A DNA stretch of 59,753 nt from the IMG/VR virus record IMGVR_UViG_3300006802_000105, positions 1 through 59,753 of that record; one strand, 5' to 3'. Below the pieces are notes generated by a model. That model worked only from the letters and a program-made list of their open reading frames with translations, did no database searches and was not told the DNA's origin. This DNA is from a virus. Shown one piece after another: positions 32,143 through 40,237 of the stretch. Position 1 is the first letter of the stretch, and each line of letters starts with the position of its first letter. Made by a program: the position numbers and the translations under genes.

Positions 32143-34080
32143 ATGAATCTTGTACGACTCCAAGACGAACTCCGGGGACTTCCGCTCCCCGTGTTGGACG
32201 CGAAAGCCAAAGGGCAAGACCCGCAGACGCCGCCGTGGCTGGCTACCGCTGTTCTGAACGAACGGCTGGCTGCGAATGAAAAAGCTGACCTAGCCCGAGG
32301 GGCCGCGCAGGGAGATAAACCTAGCGTTGCGGAACAGCTTCAGCAAAAGGCCGGACTTATGGCCCTGCAAGATCAGCAACAGCAGCAAGCCCAGCAGCAA
32401 CTCATGCAGCAGATGGCCCAAGCCCCGCAGCCCGCGCCAGAAGGCATTCCCCAGCCGGAAGCCCAGCCTCAACCCGCGCCGTTTATGGCCGCTCGTGGGG
32501 GCCTCGCACGGCTACCCGTAGACCCCCGGATGTTTAACTACAAAGAAGGCGGCGTGATTGGGTTTGCTACGGGCGGAGATCCAAACGCAGCGCTACGGGA
32601 GTTCCTAAAAAGTATTGGTAAGACTGCGTCCGAGTTTGCGAATGCTGACCCGGGCACGCGGAAGTCAATTCTTGACGCATTCAGAGCCGCCACACAGGGA
32701 CCGCCTGCCCCTGCTCCTGCTCCTGCTCCTGCTCCTGCTGCGGTGCCTAGAGGGGGGTACGCGCAGCAGCCCAACCCGCGCGGGCTTGAAGTTCTTAGGA
32801 CCGCGCTAAAACCCGGGCCGCTTGCAGGGCTTGCCGCTGGCGCGGGACTAAGCTATGGGGCCGCTAACGCTTTGCAGAATATGTCTCCGGAGCAGCGAGG
32901 GATGCTGGAAAGTGCTGGCGGCGGGGACGATACGGCGTTTGCGGCTGCGATTCTGAACGCGGCACAACCCTCTGAAGCAGCGGCGAAAGCCCCAAAAGCC
33001 GCACGCGCCGCTCCGAGCCTCCCCCCTGAGAGTGGTGATATGGGTGCTAGGGATATGAGCCGTGGGTTGCCTGCCGCGCCCGCCGCCTTGGGGGGCGTCC
33101 CCCCGGAGCGTGGTGATATGGGCGCTAGGGATATGCGCCGTGGGCTACCCGCAGCCCTTCCAAAAGTCCCCGCCGCTATGCCCCCCGCTGCACAAGCACC
33201 CGCAACTCAGCCTCCGGCAGCGCCAACCGAGCTTGAACGGATGCAGTTGGAGACGCTTAAGGCCGAGCCAAAAGCGATGACGGTAGATGAGGCGAGGAAA
33301 GAATTCAACGCTACTAGGCCCGACTTGCTAAAGACGCCCGCTGGGCTGGAGCAGCTTGCACGGCTTAAAGCGCAGCAAGAAGCCTACGACAAGACTAAAG
33401 AAGATCGTGGGGTTGAGCGCCTTATGCAGGTTCTGAGCGCCCGTGCGCGGGGCGGACTTGGTGGGTTTGGTACTGGCTATCTGAATGCAGTCACCGGAGA
33501 GCGTGCAGCCGATGCAGCGCAGGCCGCGTACCAAGACAAGGTAATGACCGCCGTTGAAGCCGCGCGTCGTGGCGAAGCTACTAAGGAGCAGGAAGAGCTT
33601 CTGAAGACCTTGGGCGAAAGCCGTAAGACCGCCGCAGAGAACCAGCGTAACCGTACAACTGCGCTTACCAGCGCGGTGGGTCACGAACTGACAGCACGGT
33701 CTGCAAGAGAGCAAAACGCATCTCAAGAAAGAATTGCAGAAGCCCGAAACGCGACGAGCCTCCAAGTTGCGAGAATACAGGATGCAGCTACAAGATTTGC
33801 GGCTGAAGGCCGTATCGGTAGCGCCGATGCTAGACAGACTTTGGCCACAGCAAGAGCGCAACTGGATAGCGTGCAGAAAGAGCTTACTGAACTGTCGAAG
33901 AACGCCTTTATTAAGGCGAACGCAGAGCGCATAAAAGAGCTTCGCCCACAGCTTGACTCGCTGCGCCAAGCAATTGCGGTATTGGAAGGCGGCGGTACAA
34001 TGCCCGAACGCCCCGGCGCGGCAACAACAAAAGCAGCCCCGGTGTTGAAGTACAACCCCGCAACGGGGAAGATTGAATGA
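32143..34080 (+). CDS. Gln/Ala-rich helical virion protein, possible ejection protein
   Basis: 645 aa. The Gln-rich N-terminal region (residues 60-125) is followed by the Gly-Gly motif segment YKEGGVIGFATGGDPN. Then come Pro/Ala linkers with a duplicated unit (GDMGARDMSRGLPAAPA and GDMGARDMRRGLPAALP). The last 250 residues are long helices (KAQQEAYDKTKEDRGVERLMQVLSARARGGLGGFGTGYLNAVTG, then a coiled coil to EGGGTMPERPG). The RGGLGGFG..Y segment is typical of large phage internal proteins. It ends 8 bases before the polyvalent protein gene. Function is inferred. Confidence 0.65.
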   Translation: MNLVRLQDELRGLPLPVLDAKAKGQDPQTPPWLATAVLNERLAANEKADLARGAAQGDKPSVAEQLQQKAGLMALQDQQQQQAQQQLMQQMAQAPQPAPEGIPQPEAQPQPAPFMAARGGLARLPVDPRMFNYKEGGVIGFATGGDPNAALREFLKSIGKTASEFANADPGTRKSILDAFRAATQGPPAPAPAPAPAPAAVPRGGYAQQPNPRGLEVLRTALKPGPLAGLAAGAGLSYGAANALQNMSPEQRGMLESAGGGDDTAFAAAILNAAQPSEAAAKAPKAARAAPSLPPESGDMGARDMSRGLPAAPAALGGVPPERGDMGARDMRRGLPAALPKVPAAMPPAAQAPATQPPAAPTELERMQLETLKAEPKAMTVDEARKEFNATRPDLLKTPAGLEQLARLKAQQEAYDKTKEDRGVERLMQVLSARARGGLGGFGTGYLNAVTGERAADAAQAAYQDKVMTAVEAARRGEATKEQEELLKTLGESRKTAAENQRNRTTALTSAVGHELTARSAREQNASQERIAEARNATSLQVARIQDAATRFAAEGRIGSADARQTLATARAQLDSVQKELTELSKNAFIKANAERIKELRPQLDSLRQAIAVLEGGGTMPERPGAATTKAAPVLKYNPATGKIE

Positions 34081-34088
34081 GGTAGGTT

Positions 34089-37000
34089 ATGCCGTATACG
34101 GTTGCTTTGCCCGACGGGCGCATAGTCGAGTTTCCTGACGACGTATCGAGGGACAAAGCAGCCGCAATAATCCAGCAACAGTTCCCGGCGCTGGCACCCA
34201 AACCCGCTCCAACCACGATGTTGGGGCAGGCCAAAGAGTTTTTCAAAGGCATCCCAGCCGGGGCCGTAGGTCTGCTTGAGAGCGCCGCTACGGGCGCGTC
34301 CGCGCTGCTGCCCGAGGAAACTGAGAAAGCTGCCCGGGAGAAAATCAAGAGCGTAGCCACTGCGGCGAAGCAGCCGTTTGCTGCGACCCCGGGGTATGAG
34401 GAGGCGGTTGGTAGGAAATTTGGAGAAGCCGTCGGGTCTACCGTGCCGTTCTTTGCAGCAGGCCCGCTTGGTACCGCAGGTAGGGTAGGTGCTACTGCCT
34501 TGGGTGTGGGTGCCGGAGCAGGCGAAGCCCGAGTACGCGCCGAAGAAGGTAAAGCAGAAGCCGGGGGCCGGGGCACCGCCACCGCGCTGGGCGCAGTAGT
34601 GGGTGCTACTGAGATGCTGCCGGTGTTTAAGTTTATCGAGCATCTCGGTAAACCGCTGGTGGATGGTATTACAAGCCAGATTCGCCGTGCCCTAGCAGCA
34701 GGTGGCGCAGAAGCCGCACAGGAAGCCGCCGCACAGATTGCTCAGAACCTTATTGCCAAAGGCATTTACAAACCCGAGCAAGCCGTCATCGAAGGTACCG
34801 GGGAGGCCGCTGCTTATGGCGGTGCTACTGGTGCGCTTATCCAAGCGCTTACGGATATGGCTCTCGGGCGACGCGCAAAAGCCCCCGCCCCTGCAACGCC
34901 ACCCACGCAAGAACCCGTAGGTACCCAAGGTGAGATGTTTAGCCCCGCAGAAATGGGTCAGGGTCGAGCGCCGAGAGTTAGCCAACCACCTGCCGCACCC
35001 ACGCCCCCTGAAAAACCGGCGGTTCCGGAAGGGCAGATGGACCTTGGGTTGGACTATCAACGAGACGTAGAGCAGTTGTATCTTGAGCGGGAACGCCTTA
35101 AGCAGGGCGCGCAAACTCCAGAGGTAAAGCAGCGGATTGCGGACCTTAGCGCTCAGATTCGCAGCTACGAGGAAATGAGCGTTGCAGAGCAACGCGCACA
35201 GGTAGCGGCTGATGCAGAGCAGGCTCGACAAGACGAACTTACTCGCAAGAAGTTCCCAGCGCTTGCTAACGCCCCAGATTTAATTGCCGCGTCGGATGAG
35301 GTTAAGGCCCGCACCCAAGGTAGTCTGTTTACGCCCGAAGAGCTTGGTGGGGAATTCGCAGGGCCGCAGATACCCGCTGCGCCAGTTAGCGTGGAACCCA
35401 CTGAACCGACCCCCGCGCCACCATACGCACGTACGGGTCCGTACCAGTATAAGTTGCCGCTGCGCCAAGCATCCGAAGGCCAGCCAACAGCTACGAAGCC
35501 CACACCGCCCACACCGCCCACACCGCCCAAGGCGGAAACTCCTGCTGCGCCGCCCACACCTCCCGCAAAGCCCGGTGCAATTACTGCTACGGAAATCAAG
35601 CAGTTTGGAACGATGTCCAAAGCTAACCGGCGGTGGCTGATTGATAACGTAGAAGGAAAGACTCCTGATGAAGTGCGGGATATGGTGGAAGCCGACCCCA
35701 CGATACTTACCACCCGCAAAGGCGTTGCCGCCGCACTGCGCGAGATCATTGCGAACGCCACACCCAAGGAGGCTCCCAGTGCCCCGACTCCCAAAGTTCC
35801 TGCAACTAAGTTGCCAGTTAAGCCCCGAGGAAGTAAGCCAAGCGTGGGAGTACCTAGTGAGCCTGCCGGAGCCGTCCCAAGTGAACCCGGAACCGGAGGA
35901 ACCGCCACCACCACAACGCCTACAACGCCTGACAACAGTGGACTGGTTCCTACTGAGCAACCTGCTGGAGAGGGAAATGCACCTCAAGGAGCAGAACCCG
36001 CTGCACTGACGGTAGAGACGGCGATACCTGCGCTACAAGACCTAATCAAAAACGCTGGAACGGCCCTTGCCCGAAAGCGGGCGGCTACCAATGCTCTTGC
36101 TGCGCTGCAAGATCCCAAGCTAAACGAAACAGCAGAAGACCGTGCGGGCAACTTGCGCCTAGCCGCGCAGATACTGGGCCGAAAGATGGCCCCAGCGGCT
36201 CCAGTCAAAACCACTATTGCCGCGCAACCAACCGCTCCTAAGCCAGCAGTCCCTGCGGGTATGTTTGGGGCGCTCGTCAAGCCCGGAACGCCCGACTTGA
36301 CCGAAGAGGAAGCTGCGCCCCCAGCACCCCCGGCACCCCCGGCACCCAAAACTACTGAACCTAGCGTCTGGGAAGGTAAGGGGGAAAGCAAAATTGGGGC
36401 GGACCTCAAGACGACTTCGGAAGACAAGCAGTCCGATGCCGCTGCGCGTCGCGCCGAACCTCCGTCGCCTACCGCAATCACCCCAACGCCTCCTGCACAG
36501 GAAACTACAGGGGCTGCAAAGCCGACGGAAGCTGCGAAGCCCGCAAAGCCCGCGAAGCCGACGGAAGCTGCAAAGCCCGCTACGCCACCTACGCCAAAAG
36601 GCCCGCGCACGGAGTTGGAGACCGCCAACATACTCAACGGGATGAACCTGCTGGATGCGGCTCGGTGGGGTGCAGCGAACTTCACTGACCCAGACTTCCG
36701 TTTGATTGCGCAGCGTGTAGCGGACACCTTGCAGATACTCAAGAACGTAGGGTTGCAGATTGGGTCCATCACGGTTACTGACCCAGACAAGCGCATTGCC
36801 AGTGGTGCAAAAGGCGTAACTTCTTATAAACTCGACAGGGCTGGGGGGCCATCGCTTGTCAGGATCACGCTTAACCACCCGAACAACGGGAAAAACTCAG
36901 GTACGACAGACGCAGTAATCCTGCACGAACTGATCCACGCTGCGACGATAGGGGCAACCCGGATCGGCAATCTACAAAGAGCGAAAGGCACCCGGGTAGC

Positions 37001-40000
37001 CAAAACCGTTTCGGAGTTGTACGCCGTAAGCAACGCCGTTTTCGCCCATGTAGATGCCAAAGCCGCGCGGGGCGAAACGCTATCTACGACCGAGAAACGG
37101 CTACGTACAAATTACATGCGGGACGTAGACGAGGTTCTGGCATGGGCTCTGACTGACCGGGACATGCAGGCGTACATGGAAACGGTGCCATACAAAGGTA
37201 CGACTGCATGGGACAAGTTTGTAACGCTCATCCGCGACATGCTCGGGTTGACGCCGAAGGCAGATACCGCCCTTAGCGAGATTCTGCGTATCGGTGGGGA
37301 ACTAACCTCTTTGACTGACGCCGACCTTGCGGAAGCAACTAAAGCAACCGGAAGACAATTCTCCCTCTCCCCCACAGCCGAGTCGCTCATTGCAGGCTCC
37401 GGTGCCGTAGACCCGGTGGAGGTGGGTGCGCTCAAGCGCATGATCAACGTCATCAAAGGCACGCCGAATGTTGACTACGCTACGAAGTTCCGCACACAGG
37501 TAGCAGATATCGCAGCAACGATTGAGGCGCGGCTTACAAGGACGTTTGATGGTGCCGTACGAACCTCTCTTGGTGAACTTAACCCGATGGGGCTGTACCG
37601 TCAGGCACAGGACTACACCAAGATGCTGCTGGAGTTCTTCCAGCAGGGGTCGCTCGTAAAGAACCCAACCACCGGGCTGTGGGAAGTTACACGGAACAAA
37701 GAAGTACGCGCCCCGGCAGAAGTCTATAAGCTCGTTGAGAATTGGGGTAGGCAAAACGGCTGGACCCGCGAAGAGGCTACGCAACGCGCAAGCCGGATTC
37801 TGGAGGCTGTGCGGCTTGACGGTCTGCGAACTGCAAACAATACGCAGGGTGCGTCATTCACGCTGCACAAGATCGACCCCACATCAGCACTTTCCATCGA
37901 CCAGCAGATCGACACGCTGCTTGCAGAATACCGGGCTGACCCGGCGCTGGCTGAGATGAACACGCTGATGGACGAGTCGCGTAAAGCCTTGGTAGACCAC
38001 TTGGTGGATGTGGGGCGGCTGTCGCCGGACCAAGGGCAGGACTGGAAAGAAGTAATCGGATACGTGCCGTTTGACCGACTGAGTCCGGATTCTCTGGAGG
38101 AGTTTAGCAAGGTCAAGCGCATCAGCGGCAGGGGCTTGGCGCAGGTTGGCAAGCTGCCAGAACTCGAAGGAACGACCCGGCTTGCAGTGGGTAACGTGTT
38201 CAACAACTACATCGACACGATGGGCTGGATGGTTGGTCAGGTAGTCAAGACCGATGCCACCGTGCGTACGCTGCGCAGCTTGGAGAGAGTCACCTCTGCT
38301 AGGTTCCTCGGGCAGTCTAAGCAGGGTAGGCCCAACACCGTGGGGATGTATGTTAAGGGCGTGATGAACTATTGGGAGTTGCCGTCCAAGTACGACGTGA
38401 TGGCCTTCAAAGACCTGAACCCGCCAAAATCTAACTGGCTGCTACAACTGGGCGCGTTCTCAAATGTGTTGCGTAAATCCATCACTGCCTTGCCTCCCTT
38501 TGCGTTAAAGCAGGTAACCGACGACGTGCAGCGGGCGATCTTTACGTCGGGTGTGAAGAACCCCGGAGCGCTGCTGCGGATGGCGCTGACCAACTTCCCC
38601 AAGCTGGCTATCGCAGAACTGCGCGGCATCCAGCACCCCACGGTGCGTGAGTTTGGCGCTATGGGGCTGACGGGTGAGTACGACTTCCAAGCGGGCAAGC
38701 CTGCGTCCTCTCTGCTCAAGGATATCGGCGTGCTTAAGCGTGGCAAGTGGGAGACCCTCATGCACCGGCTTGACGGCATCACCCGTGCGTCGGACTTGGC
38801 GGTACGCAAGGCCATCTACGACCAGACCATGAAGGAGTCCGGCAACGACACACTGCTGGCGCAGACTCGGGCGCGGGAGTTCATCAACTTCCGTAGGCGC
38901 GGAGCGAGTGAGTTTGTCGGCGCGATGGTGACTACGATCCCGTTCTTTAATGCGTACGTACAAGGTATGGACGTGCTGTACCGCGCAGCGTCCGGCAAGG
39001 ACTCAAGCGCGTCAGTGGGGCGGGCGCAAGCACGCAGGATGTTCTGGAGCCGCATGGCTATCGCCGCTACGCTGAGTTCGCTCTACGCACTTGGAAAGGA
39101 CGACGACGATGAAGAGTACAAGAACATGGACTTGCGTGCCCGGGATAGCAACTGGGTTCTCGGTAACGGGTTTAAGATCCCTGTGCCGGGGGAGCTTGGT
39201 GCCATCTTCAAGGTGATCCCCGAGCGCATCGTCGAGTACATGCGGCGGCAAGGAACTCCGGAGGAGCAAGAGGCTTTTGAAGCGGTACGTACCACGCTGG
39301 CTTACATGTTCGAGCAATACGCTGGGCGTATGACTCCAGTACCGCAAGCTATCAAGCCCGTCATGGAAGCATGGGCTAACAAGTCATTCCTGACCGGGCG
39401 TCCATTGGAAGGCTTCCACCAGCAGATGATGGACCCCAGTGCAAGAACTACCGAACAGACCTCGGAGCTTGCAAGGGCCATTGCGAACTTTAGCCGCGAC
39501 GTACTCAAGACTGAGTTTTCGCCCATCATGATTGACAACGCGCTGCGCGGCTACTTTGGCTCTACGGCTGCGCTGCTGACTGCCGTCACTGACAGCTTGC
39601 TGAACCCCACGCGGATCGACCGCCCCTTGCACAAATGGGCGCTGTTGAGCAACTACATGTATGACCCGGTTGGTACGCGCCGGACAACGGAGTTCTACGA
39701 TGAGCGGCAGACAATGGGCCGTGCCAACTCTACGCTCAACGATCTGGTGAAGACTGATACCGACCGTGCAGTCAAGTATGCAGAGGAGCATCAGGACGAT
39801 CTGGTCTTTGAGTCCGCCATCAACTCGACGCTGGAGCAGCTAGAGCGCACTCGGGCATACCGCAACTTTCTGAACAGCCCAGAAGGGGCTAAGGAGATGC
39901 CAGCTACAGAGCGCGAAGCGGAAATGAAGGAGGTAAAGAAGTATGAAGCGGAGTTGGTGAAGTGGGTGCGAGAGGCCAAGACCGCCTACGAGAAGTCCAA

Positions 40001-40007
40001 ACCCTAA
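34089..40007 (+). CDS. giant polyvalent / ejection protein with zincin motif and LPD38-like region
   Basis: 1972 aa, the largest gene. It begins MPYTVALPDGRIVEFPDDVSRDKAAAIIQQQFP, an N-terminal module common in phage ejection proteins. An Ala/Gly amphipathic helical part (AGAVGLLESAATGASALLP) is followed by long Pro-rich linkers. A zincin-type HELIH motif lies at residues 946-950 (TDAVILHELIHAATIG). From about residue 1400 to the end it matches the LPD38-type large polyvalent protein region (SITALPPFALKQVTDDVQRAIF, FINFRRRGASEFVGAMVTTIPFFNAYVQGMDVLYRA). Such proteins are thought to travel with the DNA into the cell. The protease activity is unproven. Confidence 0.75.
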   Translation: MPYTVALPDGRIVEFPDDVSRDKAAAIIQQQFPALAPKPAPTTMLGQAKEFFKGIPAGAVGLLESAATGASALLPEETEKAAREKIKSVATAAKQPFAATPGYEEAVGRKFGEAVGSTVPFFAAGPLGTAGRVGATALGVGAGAGEARVRAEEGKAEAGGRGTATALGAVVGATEMLPVFKFIEHLGKPLVDGITSQIRRALAAGGAEAAQEAAAQIAQNLIAKGIYKPEQAVIEGTGEAAAYGGATGALIQALTDMALGRRAKAPAPATPPTQEPVGTQGEMFSPAEMGQGRAPRVSQPPAAPTPPEKPAVPEGQMDLGLDYQRDVEQLYLERERLKQGAQTPEVKQRIADLSAQIRSYEEMSVAEQRAQVAADAEQARQDELTRKKFPALANAPDLIAASDEVKARTQGSLFTPEELGGEFAGPQIPAAPVSVEPTEPTPAPPYARTGPYQYKLPLRQASEGQPTATKPTPPTPPTPPKAETPAAPPTPPAKPGAITATEIKQFGTMSKANRRWLIDNVEGKTPDEVRDMVEADPTILTTRKGVAAALREIIANATPKEAPSAPTPKVPATKLPVKPRGSKPSVGVPSEPAGAVPSEPGTGGTATTTTPTTPDNSGLVPTEQPAGEGNAPQGAEPAALTVETAIPALQDLIKNAGTALARKRAATNALAALQDPKLNETAEDRAGNLRLAAQILGRKMAPAAPVKTTIAAQPTAPKPAVPAGMFGALVKPGTPDLTEEEAAPPAPPAPPAPKTTEPSVWEGKGESKIGADLKTTSEDKQSDAAARRAEPPSPTAITPTPPAQETTGAAKPTEAAKPAKPAKPTEAAKPATPPTPKGPRTELETANILNGMNLLDAARWGAANFTDPDFRLIAQRVADTLQILKNVGLQIGSITVTDPDKRIASGAKGVTSYKLDRAGGPSLVRITLNHPNNGKNSGTTDAVILHELIHAATIGATRIGNLQRAKGTRVAKTVSELYAVSNAVFAHVDAKAARGETLSTTEKRLRTNYMRDVDEVLAWALTDRDMQAYMETVPYKGTTAWDKFVTLIRDMLGLTPKADTALSEILRIGGELTSLTDADLAEATKATGRQFSLSPTAESLIAGSGAVDPVEVGALKRMINVIKGTPNVDYATKFRTQVADIAATIEARLTRTFDGAVRTSLGELNPMGLYRQAQDYTKMLLEFFQQGSLVKNPTTGLWEVTRNKEVRAPAEVYKLVENWGRQNGWTREEATQRASRILEAVRLDGLRTANNTQGASFTLHKIDPTSALSIDQQIDTLLAEYRADPALAEMNTLMDESRKALVDHLVDVGRLSPDQGQDWKEVIGYVPFDRLSPDSLEEFSKVKRISGRGLAQVGKLPELEGTTRLAVGNVFNNYIDTMGWMVGQVVKTDATVRTLRSLERVTSARFLGQSKQGRPNTVGMYVKGVMNYWELPSKYDVMAFKDLNPPKSNWLLQLGAFSNVLRKSITALPPFALKQVTDDVQRAIFTSGVKNPGALLRMALTNFPKLAIAELRGIQHPTVREFGAMGLTGEYDFQAGKPASSLLKDIGVLKRGKWETLMHRLDGITRASDLAVRKAIYDQTMKESGNDTLLAQTRAREFINFRRRGASEFVGAMVTTIPFFNAYVQGMDVLYRAASGKDSSASVGRAQARRMFWSRMAIAATLSSLYALGKDDDDEEYKNMDLRARDSNWVLGNGFKIPVPGELGAIFKVIPERIVEYMRRQGTPEEQEAFEAVRTTLAYMFEQYAGRMTPVPQAIKPVMEAWANKSFLTGRPLEGFHQQMMDPSARTTEQTSELARAIANFSRDVLKTEFSPIMIDNALRGYFGSTAALLTAVTDSLLNPTRIDRPLHKWALLSNYMYDPVGTRRTTEFYDERQTMGRANSTLNDLVKTDTDRAVKYAEEHQDDLVFESAINSTLEQLERTRAYRNFLNSPEGAKEMPATEREAEMKEVKKYEAELVKWVREAKTAYEKSKP

Positions 40008-40237
40008 GCTATCCGCCACACCCGCACGCCGTAGTAGCCAAACTCGCAGCGGTTGTGGGCGCGTAGCGTTATCTGGAAGTGCTTCTCGGCATTGCGAAGC
40101 CGCTTGGTGACCTCGGCGGCGCTGGCTGTTGTCTTTAGAAAGAAAGAGTACCCGGGGAGCATCTGCTCCCACCGTATAAAGTACGGCACGCCGTAGAGGT
40201 TTATGTGCCGAACATCGTCAGGTACTCGTCGCGCCAT
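40004..40237 (-). CDS. small hypothetical protein after the primase gene
   Basis: 77 aa from the ATG at 40237, which overlaps the end of the primase-helicase gene by 20 bases. The sequence MARRVPDDVRHINLYGVPYF then IRWEQMLPGYSFFLKTTASAAEVTKRLRNAEKHF and FGYYGVRVWRIA looks like a compact alpha/beta protein. It is the last gene of the right arm. Its TAG overlaps the TAA of the 1972-residue gene on the other strand. No family is recognised. Confidence 0.7.
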   Translation of the reverse strand: MARRVPDDVRHINLYGVPYFIRWEQMLPGYSFFLKTTASAAEVTKRLRNAEKHFQITLRAHNRCEFGYYGVRVWRIA

